DNA of 64,000 bases from Nocardioides marmotae (GCF_013177455.1 NZ_CP053660.1:62001-126000), one strand, 5' to 3'; shown: positions 36,371 through 45,907, counted from the stretch's first letter. Notes: generated by a model not told the origin, from the letters alone. Numbers and translations are program-made.

Positions 36371-36733
36371 CTAGCGCGACTCGACCACGGCGTTCAGCGC
36401 CTCGCGGAACGACGGCATCTCCTCGCACAGCCGCTCGACCGCCTCGGACGTGAGGTGGATGAGGTCGAGCGGGGTCAGCGCCACGATCGACGCGGTCCGC
36501 AGCGAGTGCCCGACGATCGCCTTCTCGCCCATGATGTCGCCCGGGCCGAGCTGGGCGATCTCCTCCTTGCCCCGGCGGACCGACACGCGGCCGTCGAGCA
36601 GGATGTAGGCCTTGTCGGCGGGGGTCCGCTCCGAGATGGGCGACCACCCCTCGGGCAGGTGGACCCGGGTGCCGGCGGCACTGATCCGGGCGACCTCCTG
36701 CGGGGTGAAGTTCTCGAAGAACGAGACGCTCAT
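36371..36733 (-). CDS. Stand-alone cyclic nucleotide-binding domain protein
   Basis: 120 aa, one cyclic-nucleotide-binding beta-roll with no DNA-binding or enzymatic part. The phosphate-binding cassette is intact: GDIMGEKAIVGHSLRTAS has the Glu and Arg that hold the cyclic nucleotide. It could be a free regulatory subunit. The start ATG 36733 has GAAGGAACGCAC upstream, a leadered start unlike many neighbours. The end of a class III adenylate/guanylate cyclase lies at 63673, but a link is speculative. Confidence 0.87.
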   Translation of the reverse strand: MSVSFFENFTPQEVARISAAGTRVHLPEGWSPISERTPADKAYILLDGRVSVRRGKEEIAQLGPGDIMGEKAIVGHSLRTASIVALTPLDLIHLTSEAVERLCEEMPSFREALNAVVESR

Positions 36734-36855
36734 GTGCGTTCCTTCCTCACCGCGAACGGTGCGACAGCGGACCCTCCCCGCGCCAGATCCTCGCAGACCA
36801 CCACCGAGGTGGGAAGGAGACGGGCACCACACCACCCCGCCCTGCGGCGCCCCGG

Positions 36856-38118
36856 TCAGGCGGGCAGCGGGTCCCGGGTGACCGGGCAGCTCATGCAGCG
36901 CGGCCCGCCCCGGCCCGAGCCGAGCTCGGAGCCCGCGATCCGGACGACCTCGATGCCGGCGGCCTCGAGCCGGTCGTTGGTCTCGACGTTGCGCTCGTAG
37001 GCCACCGCCACCCGCGGCGCCAGCGCCAGGGTGTTGTTGCCGTCGTCCCACTGCTCCCGCTCGGCGGTCACCGGGTCCAGGCCGGTGTCGATCTGGTGCA
37101 GCGTGTCGATCCCCATCGCCTTCGCGGCCGCGACCAGGAACGGCTCGGCCTCGGCGACGTGCAGGGTCAGCTCGCCGGCCTCCGCCCGCTCCGAGGCGGG
37201 TACGCCGCCGGCCGGGTCGGCCAGCGTGACGGCGTGGGCCCGGAGGGAGTCGGCGACGTTCGGGTACATCACGATCTTGTCGACGTCGACCATCGTGCAG
37301 ACCGTGTCGAGGTGCATGGTCGCCCGCTCCTGGGCGATCGGGACGGCCAGCACCGTGTGGGCGAGGTCGGCCTGGAAGACCTGCCGGGCCAGCCGCTCGA
37401 CGCCGGCCGGGGTGGTCCGCTCGCCGACGCCGACCGCGATGACGCCCGGCGCGAGCAGCAGCACGTCGCCGCCCTCGACGTACTCGCTGTGCCAGCCGTG
37501 GATGCGGCCGGTGCCGCGGAAGCGGGGGTGCTCGGTGTAGATCAGCTCGGTCAGCTGGGTCTCGCGCTTGCGAGCCGGCATCGAGAGCGAGGTGACCGCG
37601 ACCCGGTCGCGCACCCACACGCTGGAGTCGCGGGTGAACAGCAGGTTGGGGAGCGGGTCGACGAGGAAGTCGTCGCTGGCCAGCAGCGAGGTGACCAGCC
37701 CGAAGCCGCCGCGGACCTCGTCGTTGCGGATGCCGGCGGTGAGGTACTCGGTCAGCTCGGCGGGCGAGGCCTCGCGGAGGAACCGCGCCAGGTAGGCCCG
37801 CATCGTGTCGCCGAGGTGCAGCCCGGACAGCGCCGCGGTGATGGCGTGGTGGCGGGCCGACTCCAGCTCGAGGGTCTCGGTCAGCAGCTCGGTCAGGTAG
37901 AGCACCTCGACCTCGCGCGCCCGCAGCGCCTCGGCGAAGGCGTCGTGCTCCTCCTGGGCGCGGGCGACCCACGGGATCCCGTCGAAGAGCAGCTTGTCGT
38001 TGTTGCGCGGGGTCAGCCGCTTGAGCTCGGGCCCGGGTCGGTGCAGGACGACGGTCCGCAGCCGGCCGACCTCGCTGTCCGCGCCGTGGGGGCCGGGGGT
38101 GCTCTCGGGCGCGGTCAT
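36856..38118 (-). CDS. arcA: Arginine deiminase
   Basis: 420 aa, full length. Key blocks: [29 protein letters not shown] (catalytic Asp region), [16 protein letters not shown] (catalytic Glu/His), and [15 protein letters not shown] with the nucleophilic Cys near 410. It converts arginine to citrulline and ammonia. The usual partners arcB and arcC are not nearby, so it acts alone in this locus, perhaps for nitrogen or acid stress. ATG 38118 has TACAGT (plus 38126-38131) 7 nt upstream, giving a leaderless mRNA. Confidence 0.95.
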   Translation of the reverse strand: MTAPESTPGPHGADSEVGRLRTVVLHRPGPELKRLTPRNNDKLLFDGIPWVARAQEEHDAFAEALRAREVEVLYLTELLTETLELESARHHAITAALSGLHLGDTMRAYLARFLREASPAELTEYLTAGIRNDEVRGGFGLVTSLLASDDFLVDPLPNLLFTRDSSVWVRDRVAVTSLSMPARKRETQLTELIYTEHPRFRGTGRIHGWHSEYVEGGDVLLLAPGVIAVGVGERTTPAGVERLARQVFQADLAHTVLAVPIAQERATMHLDTVCTMVDVDKIVMYPNVADSLRAHAVTLADPAGGVPASERAEAGELTLHVAEAEPFLVAAAKAMGIDTLHQIDTGLDPVTAEREQWDDGNNTLALAPRVAVAYERNVETNDRLEAAGIEVVRIAGSELGSGRGGPRCMSCPVTRDPLPA

Positions 38119-38146
38119 GTCCAGGACTGTAGGGGGCCGGCGGTGG

Positions 38147-38749
38147 TCAGCCGAGCAGCTCCCAGATCAGGAACGCCTCCAGGACCAGGCACACCGCGGC
38201 GCCGGCGTAGAAGAGCACGTGCATCGGCAGCCAGCGCATCAGGGTGCGGCCGGCGAGCACGGCCAGGCCGCTCACGGCGAGCAGCGCGCCGAGCGCGCCG
38301 AGGAAGACCTCGAACGGCGCGTCGTACCGCGCCACCAGCGAGATGGTGAGCAGCTGGCTCAGGTCGCCCCACTCCGCGGCCAGCAGCACCAGGAACGAGG
38401 CGAGCACCGCCCGCCAGCCGGTGGCCGGCTTCGCCTTCTCGGCGAACTCCTGGCCCTCGTCGGCCGCCGCGTCACGCTGGTGGGCGCGCGCCTCGCGCAG
38501 CAGCACGAACGCGCCGATGAGGAACAGCACGGCCGCCGCGATCTTGACGACCTCCTCGGGCAGGAAGGAGGCCGCGTGGCCCAGCAGCACCGCGATCGTG
38601 GTCTGCACCGCGAAGGCCAGGCCGACCCCGAGCCACACCAGCAGCGGGCGGTAGCGGGTGGAGAGGACGAGCGTGGCCAGGAAGGTCTTGTCCGGCAGCT
38701 CGACGAGGAAGATCGTGCCGAAGGCGATCGCCGCGACGGCGAGGTCCAT
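38147..38749 (-). CDS. TMEM165/GDT1 (UPF0016) family cation transporter
   Basis: 200 aa with six predicted membrane helices in two repeats. Both family signatures are present: [15 protein letters not shown] near residue 17 and [14 protein letters not shown] near 123. Members export Mn2+ or Ca2+ in exchange for protons (MneA-type in bacteria). The central loop is charged ([15 protein letters not shown]). No yybP-ykoY riboswitch-like leader is visible in the 75 bp upstream. Nearest neighbour upstream on the same strand is pheA. Confidence 0.93.
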   Translation of the reverse strand: MDLAVAAIAFGTIFLVELPDKTFLATLVLSTRYRPLLVWLGVGLAFAVQTTIAVLLGHAASFLPEEVVKIAAAVLFLIGAFVLLREARAHQRDAAADEGQEFAEKAKPATGWRAVLASFLVLLAAEWGDLSQLLTISLVARYDAPFEVFLGALGALLAVSGLAVLAGRTLMRWLPMHVLFYAGAAVCLVLEAFLIWELLG

Positions 38750-38824
38750 GGGGTGCTGCTTTCTCGCGGGAGGGGGCGACGGTGAAGCGTAGGTCGCCGG
38801 CCCGCCGCTCGCGCAGCGGGTACC

Positions 38825-39679
38825 TCAGGCGCGGAACGGGTCGGCGGGGTAGACGCCGAGCACCTTGATGTCGGTGGTGAAGAAGGCCAGCTCCTCCAGG
38901 GCGCGGGCCAGGGCGGGGTCCTCGGGGTGGCCGTCGACCTCGCAGAGGAACTGGGTGGCGGTGAACTCCCCGCCGACCATGTAGCTCTCCAGCTTGGTCA
39001 GGTTCACGCCGTTGGTCGCGAACCCGCCGAGCGCCTTGTAGAGCGCGGCGGGCAGGTTGCGGACGTTGAAGATGAAGCTGGTGACCACCGGGCCGGCCCC
39101 GCGCTCGGCCTGGATGAGCTCGGGGGAGAGCACGACGAAGCGGGTGGTGTTGTGGTCCTCGTCCTCGACGTCCTCGGCCAGCACCTCCAGCCCGTAGATC
39201 TCGGCGGCCAGCGGCGGGGAGATCGCCGCCTGGGTCGGGTCGGCGGCCTCGGCCACCTCGCGCGCGGCGCCGGCGGTGTCGCCGGAGATGACGGGGGTCA
39301 GCCCGTGCTCGCGGATGATCTTGCGGCACTGGCCGAGCGCGTGGACGTGGCTGTGGACGGTCCGGATCGTGTCCAGCGAGGCGCCCGGCACCCCCATCAG
39401 GTGGAACCGGATGCGCAGGAAGTGCTCGCCGATGATGTGCAGGCCCGAGCCGGGCAGGAAGTGGTGGATGTCGGCCACCCGGCCGGCGATGGAGTTGTCG
39501 ATCGGGATCATCGCCAGGTCGGCGCTGGGTTCGATCCCGGGGCCGGGCTCGACGGCGGCGAAGACGTCCTCGAAGGACGCGCATGGCACGGCCTCCCAGT
39601 CGGGGTAGTGCTGGGCGCACACGATGTGGGAGTTGGCTCCTGGTTCGCCCTGGTAGGCGATGCGTCGGGCGTCGGGCAC
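38825..39679 (-). CDS. pheA: Prephenate dehydratase
   Basis: 284 aa. The PDT domain covers about 1-185 (AYQGEPGANSHIVCAQ, then HNTTRFVVLSP with the catalytic TRF). The ACT domain follows (SFIFNVRNLPAALYKALGG, then VNLTKLESYMVGGEF). It converts prephenate to phenylpyruvate. The classic ESRP motif of Phe-inhibited enzymes is ESYM here, so feedback control may differ. The GTG start has TAGACT (plus 39686-39691) 6 nt upstream; this -10 shares two bases with the -10 of the divergent gene at 39703. Confidence 0.95.
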   Translation of the reverse strand: MPDARRIAYQGEPGANSHIVCAQHYPDWEAVPCASFEDVFAAVEPGPGIEPSADLAMIPIDNSIAGRVADIHHFLPGSGLHIIGEHFLRIRFHLMGVPGASLDTIRTVHSHVHALGQCRKIIREHGLTPVISGDTAGAAREVAEAADPTQAAISPPLAAEIYGLEVLAEDVEDEDHNTTRFVVLSPELIQAERGAGPVVTSFIFNVRNLPAALYKALGGFATNGVNLTKLESYMVGGEFTATQFLCEVDGHPEDPALARALEELAFFTTDIKVLGVYPADPFRA

Positions 39680-39685
39680 GGCCGC

Positions 39686-39695
39686 AGTCTAGGGT
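39686..39695. promoter_or_regulatory. Overlapping divergent -10 elements of pheA and the DUF4446 gene
   Basis: AGTCTAGGGT holds TAGACT on the minus strand (39686-39691) and TAGGGT on the plus strand (39690-39695), sharing the central TA. Start codons are 6 nt and 7 nt away, so both genes would be leaderless and RNA polymerase cannot bind both at once. Confidence 0.65.
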
Positions 39696-39702
39696 CGGCG
39701 CC

Positions 39703-40101
39703 GTGGTCGTCCTCGTGGTGCTCTCCCTGCTGGTCGCCCTCCTCGCCGTGGCCTTCGCGGTCCTCGCGCTGCGGCGTACGGCCTCCGGTCCTCGGACCGC
39801 GCCGGTCGACGCGCTCCCCGAGGACGTGCACGGCCTGCGTCAGGAGGTCGCCGCGCTGCGCGCCGAGACCCGCGACGCGCTGCGGCACCTCGCGGTCGTG
39901 CGGTACGACGCGTTCGGCGACATGGGCGGGCACCTGTCCTGGTCGCTGGCGCTGGTCGACGACGGCGGCAACGGCGTGGTGCTCACCTCGATCCACGGCC
40001 GCAGCGACTCGCGCACCTACGCCAAGACGGTCGCGGGCTGGACCTGCGAGCAGCAGCTCTCCCCCGAGGAGGAGGAGGCGATCTCCGCCGCCCGCCCCTG
40101 A
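39703..40101 (+). CDS. DUF4446 family membrane-anchored protein
   Basis: 132 aa. One N-terminal membrane helix (VVLVVLSLLVALLAVAFAVLAL, about 2-23), a short coiled-coil-like segment, and the DUF4446 domain with VRYDAFGDMGGHLSWSLALVD and GVVLTSIHGRSDSRTYAK. The family occurs in Gram-positive bacteria, often beside chromosome segregation or spore genes, but its role is unknown. GTG 39703 is set by TAGGGT (39690-39695). It faces the lipid kinase gene. Confidence 0.85.
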   Translation: MVVLVVLSLLVALLAVAFAVLALRRTASGPRTAPVDALPEDVHGLRQEVAALRAETRDALRHLAVVRYDAFGDMGGHLSWSLALVDDGGNGVVLTSIHGRSDSRTYAKTVAGWTCEQQLSPEEEEAISAARP

Positions 40102-40104
40102 GCA

Positions 40105-40154
40105 GCCCCTGACCAGCCCTGACCAGCCCTGACCGGCTGCCGAGCAGCGGTCAG
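40105..40154. terminator. Direct repeats and hairpin between DUF4446 and lipid-kinase genes
   Basis: Two exact copies of GACCAGCCCT (40111-40130) with partial copies each side lead into a hairpin CTGACC-G-GCTGC / GCAGC-GGTCAG (40129-40154, loop CGA). It overlaps the convergent stop codon at 40151. Confidence 0.55.
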
Positions 40155-41728
40155 CGGGGGACGCGCACGAGCAGGCGTCCGTGGATGCACTCCATGCTCA
40201 GCTCGCGGCCGGGGCCGATGGAGTCGCCGTCGAGCTGGCGCGGGGTGTCCTTCTCGGCGCGCACCACGACCGAGGCGCCGGTCTTGCGGTCGACGAGCTC
40301 GTCGGTGTGCGGCCGCTTGAGCATGACCCGCCAGGCGAGCGGGACCCAGGCGAAGAAGTTGCCCGGGTGCAGGATCACCACGTCGAGCTGGCCGTCGTCG
40401 ATGGCGGCGTCGGGCAGCAGCGGCATGCCGGCCTGGAGGAACCCGACGTTGCCGACCACCACGGTGCGGGCGCGGTGCTTGGTGAACTCGCCGCCGTCGA
40501 CGGAGATCTCCACCTTCACGGCCGGGAACATCAGCGACTTCAGCCCGGAGACGACGTAGGCGACCCAGCCGACCTTCTTCTTCAGCTCCTCGTTGACGCC
40601 CTCCATGATCGCGGCGTCGAAGCCCATGCCGGCCATCACCATGAAGTGGGTGTCCGGCTCCACGCCGTCGCCCTCGACGCGCACCAGGTCGATCGCACGG
40701 TCCTGCCCGTTGAGCCCGATGTCGATGGCCGAGCGGAGGTAGAGCGGGATGCCGAGGTTGCGGGCCAGCAGGTTGCCGGTGCCGGCCGGGATGATGCCGA
40801 CGGGGATGCCGGTGCCGGCGAGCTCGGCGCACACCTCGCGCACCGTGCCGTCGCCGCCGCAGACGAGGACCAGGTCGGACCCCTCGACCGCGGCCTGCTC
40901 GGCCATCCCGCCGCCGGGGTCCTCGACGGTCGTGTAGTGCCACCGCGGCTCGGACCAGCCGGCGTCGCGGGCCATCGCGGTGACCGTGGCGCGGAAGTCG
41001 TCGAGGTCCTCGACCTTGATCGGGTTGACCACGACCGCGAGCCGGTGCTGGGACTCGAAGACCTCGGGCAGCGGCTCGGAGCGGCCCGCGATGCTGCGCG
41101 GCAGCGGGTTGAGCACCGCGAGCCCGAGCAGCACCATGCCGGCGCCGAGCAGCACCCCGCCGATCACGTCGGAGGGGAAGTGCCGGCCCAGCAGCACCCG
41201 GTCCAGGCAGACCACGACGACCAGCACCACGATGCCGACGTACGCCGGCCGGCGGGCGCTCGAGCGGCGCACCAGCATCGCGACCAGCACGACGAGCACG
41301 CCGCCGAAGGCCGCCACCGAGGACGCGTGGCCGGAGGGGAAGGACTTGGTGCTCAGCAGCGCCTCGCCCAGCTGCCACTCCGGCCGGTCCCGGGCGGTCC
41401 ACAGCTTGATCCCGGTGGTCGCCAACGACGTGGCGACCATGACGGCCACGACGTACGCCGCCGCGCGGACGTGCTTCTTGGAGAACATCGCCGCCGCGAC
41501 CACGATCGTCAGGATCGTCATCCCGATCGTCGAGAACGCGACCTCGATCCAGCGCAGCGGGCCGGACAGCCAGTCGACGTCGACCGCCCACTGCTGGGCG
41601 GGGTCGCCGCGCTCGTCGAAGGCGGCGAGCGGGCCCCAGCCCTGCACGACCCCGATGCCGAGCAGCGCCAGGAGCACGAAGAAGGCGGCGGCCCAGGTCA
41701 GGGGGGCGACGCGGGGGCGGTCCAGCAC
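40151..41728 (-). CDS. Fusion of PAP2 phosphatase and diacylglycerol kinase domains
   Basis: 525 aa. The first 230 residues hold about five membrane helices and the PAP2 signatures KLWTARDRP, FPSGHASS and DRVLLGRHFPSDVIGG. The second half is a lipid kinase: VVVNPIK, LVLVCGGDGTVREV, IPAGTGNLLARN and the C-terminal DELSMECIHG-type strand. It probably dephosphorylates a lipid phosphate and phosphorylates diacylglycerol or a relative at the membrane, recycling undecaprenyl or phospholipid intermediates. GTG 41728 has CATACT (plus 41735-41740) 6 nt upstream; longer frames upstream were rejected because they antisense serS. Confidence 0.9.
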   Translation of the reverse strand: MLDRPRVAPLTWAAAFFVLLALLGIGVVQGWGPLAAFDERGDPAQQWAVDVDWLSGPLRWIEVAFSTIGMTILTIVVAAAMFSKKHVRAAAYVVAVMVATSLATTGIKLWTARDRPEWQLGEALLSTKSFPSGHASSVAAFGGVLVVLVAMLVRRSSARRPAYVGIVVLVVVVCLDRVLLGRHFPSDVIGGVLLGAGMVLLGLAVLNPLPRSIAGRSEPLPEVFESQHRLAVVVNPIKVEDLDDFRATVTAMARDAGWSEPRWHYTTVEDPGGGMAEQAAVEGSDLVLVCGGDGTVREVCAELAGTGIPVGIIPAGTGNLLARNLGIPLYLRSAIDIGLNGQDRAIDLVRVEGDGVEPDTHFMVMAGMGFDAAIMEGVNEELKKKVGWVAYVVSGLKSLMFPAVKVEISVDGGEFTKHRARTVVVGNVGFLQAGMPLLPDAAIDDGQLDVVILHPGNFFAWVPLAWRVMLKRPHTDELVDRKTGASVVVRAEKDTPRQLDGDSIGPGRELSMECIHGRLLVRVPR

Positions 41729-41807
41729 CTCGACAGTATGACCCGCCGGTAGCACGTGCCCGGAACTCGCGTGAGGCGCCCCGAGCCCGGCGGCTAGCCT
41801 TGCCGAC

Positions 41808-43085
41808 ATGATCGACCCCCGCATCCTCCGCGACGACCCCGACCGCGTGCGCGCCGCCCAGGCCAAGCGCGGGCTGTCCGACGAGGTGGTCGACCGCGCG
41901 CTCTCCGCCGACGCCGCCCGCCGCGCCGCGATCGGCACCTTCGAGTCCCGCCGCGCCGAGCAGAAGCAGCTCGGCAAGCAGGTCGCCAAGGCCCAGGGCG
42001 AGGAGAAGGCCGACCTGCTGGCTCGCACCAAGGCGCTGGCCGCCGAGGTCAAGCAGGCCGAGGCCGCCCAGGCCGCTGCCGAGGAGGAGTGGCAGGCGGC
42101 GCTGATGTCGCTGCCGAACCTCGCCGCGCCGGAGGCCCCCGAGGGCGGCGAGGACGACTTCGTGGTCCTCGAGGAGATCGGCACGCCCCGGGACTTCGTC
42201 GCGGAGGGCTTCGAGCCGCGCGACCACATCGAGCTCGGCCGGATGCTCGGCGCGATCGACCTCGAGCGGGGCGCCAAGGTGTCCGGCTCGCGCTTCTACT
42301 TCCTCACCGGCGTCGGCGCGCAGCTGGAGCTGGCGCTGGTCAACCTCGCGATGGAGCAGGCCCGCGAGGCCGGCTTCACCCAGGTCGTCGCGCCCTCGCT
42401 GGTGCGCCCGCGGGCCATGGAGGGCACCGGCTTCCTCGGCCAGGCCGCCGACGACGTCTACCGGATCGAGGGCGAGGACCTCTACCTGGTCGGCACCTCG
42501 GAGGTGCCGATGGCGGCGTACCACTCCGACGAGATCCTCGACGGCGCGTCGCTGCCCCTGCGGTACGCCGCGTTCAGCCCCTGCTTCCGCAAGGAGGCCG
42601 GCTCGCACGGCAAGGACACCAAGGGGATCATCCGCGTCCACTGGTTCGACAAGGTCGAGATGTTCGTCTACTCGACCCTCGAGGAGTCCTACGCCGAGCA
42701 CCAGCGGCTGCTCGGGTGGGAGAAGGAGTTCCTCGACAAGCTCGAGCTGGCCTACCGCGTCATCGACGTGGCGACCGGCGACCTCGGGCTCTCCGCGATC
42801 CGCAAGTTCGACTGCGAGGCCTGGATCCCCACGCAGGGCCGGTACCGCGAGCTCACCTCGACCTCGAACTGCACCGAGTTCCAGTCGCGCCGCCTCGACA
42901 TCCGGGTCCGCCAGGACGGCGAGGTGAAGCCGGCCGCGACGCTCAACGGCACGCTGACCGCCATCCCGCGCACAATCGTGGCGATCCTCGAGACCCACCA
43001 GCAGGCCGACGGGTCGGTGCGCGTCCCGAAGGCGCTGCAGCCGTACATGGGCGGCCGCGAGGTGCTCGAGCCGGTGGCCCCGTGA
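41808..43085 (+). CDS. serS: Seryl-tRNA synthetase
   Basis: 425 aa. The N-terminal coiled-coil arm (about 30-100) binds the long variable arm of tRNA-Ser; the class II core has motif 2 [17 protein letters not shown] and motif 3 near [17 protein letters not shown]. It charges tRNA-Ser, two genes for which lie at 50.7 and 51.5 kb. ATG 41808 has TAGCCT (41795-41800) 7 nt upstream, a leaderless promoter; no T-box is present. The stop overlaps the HAD gene by 4 bp. Confidence 0.97.
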   Translation: MIDPRILRDDPDRVRAAQAKRGLSDEVVDRALSADAARRAAIGTFESRRAEQKQLGKQVAKAQGEEKADLLARTKALAAEVKQAEAAQAAAEEEWQAALMSLPNLAAPEAPEGGEDDFVVLEEIGTPRDFVAEGFEPRDHIELGRMLGAIDLERGAKVSGSRFYFLTGVGAQLELALVNLAMEQAREAGFTQVVAPSLVRPRAMEGTGFLGQAADDVYRIEGEDLYLVGTSEVPMAAYHSDEILDGASLPLRYAAFSPCFRKEAGSHGKDTKGIIRVHWFDKVEMFVYSTLEESYAEHQRLLGWEKEFLDKLELAYRVIDVATGDLGLSAIRKFDCEAWIPTQGRYRELTSTSNCTEFQSRRLDIRVRQDGEVKPAATLNGTLTAIPRTIVAILETHQQADGSVRVPKALQPYMGGREVLEPVAP

Positions 43086-43939
43086 GCGCACCGGCCCCGG
43101 GCACCGACGGCTGGCAGCCGAAGGTCGTCGCGCTCGACATCGACGGGACCCTGCTGAAGTGGGTCGAGGGCGGCGGGAGCACCCACGAGGAGATCGCGCC
43201 CGCCGTGTACGACGCCGTGCGCCGCGTCCGCGAGGCCGGCGGCCACGTGGTGCTCGCCTCGGGTCGCTCCCCGCACGGCATGACGACCATCGCCGACCTG
43301 CTCGACCTCCACCCGGGCGTGCACGTCGACGACGACCCGCTGTGGGTCGTCGCCTCGAACGGCGCGGTGGTCTTCCGCTACCCGCCGTTGGAGGTCGTCC
43401 ACGAGGAGACCTTCGACGCCGGGGAGGCCGTCAAGGCCGTCCTCGAGCGGCACCCGAAGGCGCTGGTGGCCGTCGAGGAGCGCGGCGTGGGCTACCGCGT
43501 CACCTCGCACTTCCCCGAGGGCGAGCTGTCCGGCGACATGATCGTCACCGACCTCGAGGACCTCGTCGCCGGCCCGGTCAGCCGCGTGATCATCCGCGAC
43601 CCCGAGGCGACCGCCGACGAGTTCGTCGCCCTCGCCGCGGAGCTCGGGCTGCACGGCACCAACTACATCGTCGGCTGGACCGCCTGGCTCGACATCGCTC
43701 CCATCGGCGTCTCCAAGGCCTCCGGCCTCGAGCGGGTCTGCGCCGAGCTGGGCTGCACCGCCGCCGACGTCCTGGCGATCGGCGACGGCCGCAACGACAT
43801 CGAGATGCTGGAGTGGGCCGGCCGCGGGGTGGCGATGGGGCAGGCCATCGAGGTCGTCCGCGCGGCCGCCGACGCGGTGACCGCCACGGTCGGCGAGGAC
43901 GGCGCGGCGCAGGAGATCGCGCGCTGGTTCCCCGCGTGA
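43082..43939 (+). CDS. Cof-type HAD-superfamily hydrolase
   Basis: 285 aa. HAD motif [10 protein letters not shown] (about 18), motif II LASGRSP, motif III Lys in GVSKASGL, and motif [13 protein letters not shown] are intact, with a C2B cap between. It should dephosphorylate sugar phosphates or nucleotides; the substrate is not predictable. GTG start overlaps the serS stop as GTGA, and its own stop overlaps the GNAT start, so serS-HAD-GNAT are translationally coupled. Confidence 0.92.
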   Translation: MSAPAPGTDGWQPKVVALDIDGTLLKWVEGGGSTHEEIAPAVYDAVRRVREAGGHVVLASGRSPHGMTTIADLLDLHPGVHVDDDPLWVVASNGAVVFRYPPLEVVHEETFDAGEAVKAVLERHPKALVAVEERGVGYRVTSHFPEGELSGDMIVTDLEDLVAGPVSRVIIRDPEATADEFVALAAELGLHGTNYIVGWTAWLDIAPIGVSKASGLERVCAELGCTAADVLAIGDGRNDIEMLEWAGRGVAMGQAIEVVRAAADAVTATVGEDGAAQEIARWFPA

Positions 43940-44421
43940 CCCTCCCCGCGATGCTCAGCACCGAGCGGCTGCGCCTGCCGCTGTGGACGGCCGACGACGT
44001 CGCGGCCTTCCGCGCCGGCGAGCGCCGTCCGGGCTGGCACGCGGACTACCCCCGCCGCGACGACCTCGACGCGACCACGATCTGGCGCGACGGCGACCCG
44101 TGGGGCCCGCGGCACGTGGTGCGCGGCGTCACCGCGCTCGGTTCGATCGGGTTCTTCGGCCCGCCCGAGCCGGCGGCCGACGGCGTGCCCGAGGTCGAGG
44201 TGGGCTACGGGCTGGTCCCCGAGGCCCGCGGCTACGGGTTCGCCACCGAGGCGCTCCAGGGGCTGCTCGCCGAGGCCGACCGGCACGGGGTGCGGGTCCG
44301 CGCCAGCGTCGAGCCCACCAACGCCGCGAGCATCCGGGTGCTCGCGAAGTGCGGCTTCACCGAGCTGCGGGGCGCGAACGAGGAGGGCGAGCTCGTCATG
44401 GCCCGCCCGTTGCCGACGTGA
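43936..44421 (+). CDS. GNAT family N-acetyltransferase
   Basis: 161 aa from GTG 43936 (ATG 43951 is an alternative). The RimJ-like opening TERLRLPLWTADD is followed by GYGLVPEARGYGFATEAL (acetyl-CoA binding, pattern Q/RxxGxG/A) and SVEPTNAASIRVLAKCGFTE. It transfers acetyl from acetyl-CoA to an amine, possibly a protein N-terminus or small molecule. It is coupled to the HAD gene by a 4-bp overlap. Confidence 0.88.
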   Translation: MTLPAMLSTERLRLPLWTADDVAAFRAGERRPGWHADYPRRDDLDATTIWRDGDPWGPRHVVRGVTALGSIGFFGPPEPAADGVPEVEVGYGLVPEARGYGFATEALQGLLAEADRHGVRVRASVEPTNAASIRVLAKCGFTELRGANEEGELVMARPLPT

Positions 44422-44428
44422 GGCCGAG

Positions 44429-45223
44429 GTGAGGCGCCCCCGCCTGGTCGCCACCGACCTCGACGGCACCCTGGTCCGCTCCGACGGCACCGTGTCGGAC
44501 TACACCGCCGAGGTGCTCGCGAAGGTCGAGGCGCTCGGCGTCCCGGTCGTCTTCGTCACCGGCCGCCCGCTGCGGTGGGCCGAGGAGGTCTTCGAGCACG
44601 TCGGGGAGCACGGCCTGGCGATCGTCTCCAACGGCGCCCTGGTCTGGGACGTCGCCCGCAGCAGCGTCCACCTCGAGCGACCCATCCCGCCGGGCGTCGC
44701 GCTCGAGGTCTGCCGCGACCTGCGCGCGGCCGTGCCCGGCACGTCGTACGCCGTGGAGGACCTGGACGGGATCGGCCTGGAGCCGCACTTCATGGAGCGC
44801 TACCCGATGCCGCTCGGTTCGCGCCGCGGCCCGGTCGAGGACCTGCTCGCCCGGCCGCCGCTGAAGCTGCTGGTTCGCCACGAGGAGCTCGGGGCCCAGG
44901 ACTTCTGGGACCGCGCCGAGGAGGTCAACGCCGGGCGGCTCACCTTCACCTGGTCCTCCTCGACCACGCTGCTGGAGGTCAGCGGACCCGGTGTCACCAA
45001 GGCCTCGACCCTCGAGCTGCTCTGCACCGACCTCGGCGTCGGCGCCGAGGACGTCATCGCCTTCGGCGACATGCCCAACGACCTGCCGATGCTGTCCTGG
45101 GCCGGGACGGCGTACGCCATGGCCGACGCGCACCCCACCGTGACCGCCACCGCCTCGCACGTCGCGCCCGGCCACGACGAGGACGGCGTCGCGCGGGTCC
45201 TGGCTGGTGTCTTCGACCTCTGA
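44429..45223 (+). CDS. HAD-superfamily hydrolase, Cof-like
   Basis: 264 aa. Motif I VATDLDGTLVRSDG starts at residue 7; motif II VFVTGRPLRW; motif III Lys in VTKASTL; motif IV FGDMPNDLPML. It is a paralogue of the HAD protein encoded at 43082 with the same C2 cap layout, and is the last gene of the serS cluster. The GTG start follows the GNAT stop by 7 bp. The substrate is unknown. Confidence 0.9.
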   Translation: MRRPRLVATDLDGTLVRSDGTVSDYTAEVLAKVEALGVPVVFVTGRPLRWAEEVFEHVGEHGLAIVSNGALVWDVARSSVHLERPIPPGVALEVCRDLRAAVPGTSYAVEDLDGIGLEPHFMERYPMPLGSRRGPVEDLLARPPLKLLVRHEELGAQDFWDRAEEVNAGRLTFTWSSSTTLLEVSGPGVTKASTLELLCTDLGVGAEDVIAFGDMPNDLPMLSWAGTAYAMADAHPTVTATASHVAPGHDEDGVARVLAGVFDL

Positions 45224-45232
45224 TCTGTTCTG

Positions 45233-45856
45233 ATGCTCCCCGTGCTCCGACGTGCCCTGGCGACCGCCCTGCTCGGCGCCGCGTGCGTCGCGGGGCCGGT
45301 GGCCGCCCCGGCCGTCGCCGCACCGGCGGCCCCGCCCGCCTGTCCGACGGTGACCGTCCAGGACGCGACCCGGCGGGCCGACGCCGTCTTCCTCGGCACC
45401 GTGGAGTCCGCCGCGCGGGCCGGCTCGTCGGGGTCGACCACCCGCTACGAACAGCAGGTCACCGTCGAGCGGGTCTGGAAGGGCGGGCTGTCGACCGAGC
45501 AGGTGGAGGTCCGCACCGAGCGCGTCGCCGGCGCCGGCGGCCGGTCCTGCGTCGCGGGCCTCGGTGAGCTGGCCACCGGCACCACGTACCTCTTCTTCGT
45601 CGAGCGTCGCGCCAACGGCTGGAGCGCCGACGGCGCCGGCCGCACCGCCCCGGCCGATGACCAGATCGTCGGCCAGGTCACCCGGCTGCTCGGCCCCGGC
45701 ACCACGCCGGTCGCGCCCGCGCCGGAGACCGCCGCGTTCACCCGGGTCGCCGACAGCGAGCCGGCCCCGCTGACCCGCACCGCCGCCCCCGGGCTGGCGA
45801 TGGTGATCGTCGGGCTGCTCGGGCTCGCCGTGGTCCGGCGCCTCGGGCGCCGCTAG
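45233..45856 (+). CDS. Exported protein with netrin/TIMP-like fold and C-terminal membrane anchor
   Basis: 207 aa. A signal peptide covers about 1-29 (ending AVAAPA). The exported part has Cys near both ends (PPACPTVTV and GRSCVAGLGELATG) around ADAVFLGTVESAAR and VTVERVWKGGLS, a pattern seen in actinobacterial proteins with an NTR/TIMP-like OB fold. The C-terminus (LAMVIVGLLGLAVV then RRLGRR) is a membrane anchor with a basic tail, without an LPXTG motif. Function unknown; the fold assignment is inference. Confidence 0.72.
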   Translation: MLPVLRRALATALLGAACVAGPVAAPAVAAPAAPPACPTVTVQDATRRADAVFLGTVESAARAGSSGSTTRYEQQVTVERVWKGGLSTEQVEVRTERVAGAGGRSCVAGLGELATGTTYLFFVERRANGWSADGAGRTAPADDQIVGQVTRLLGPGTTPVAPAPETAAFTRVADSEPAPLTRTAAPGLAMVIVGLLGLAVVRRLGRR

Positions 45857-45880
45857 GACCTGCTGCCGGGAGCTGCCCGG

Positions 45881-45906
45881 CCCTTCCCGTCGTACGACGG
45901 GAGGGG
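45881..45906. terminator. Perfect palindrome between convergent genes
   Basis: TCCCGTCG-TACGACGGGA-type palindrome (45885-45902), extended on both sides by C/G pairs to 26 bp. It lies 25 bp after the exported-protein stop and just before the bpa stop, serving both as terminator. Confidence 0.7.
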
Positions 45907-45907
45907 G

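Noticed and set aside
41808-43085. PAP2-kinase gene extending upstream across serS (antisense frame to 42277)
   Set aside because: The extension is antisense to seryl-tRNA synthetase with no conserved sequence; GTG 41728 fits the first membrane helix.
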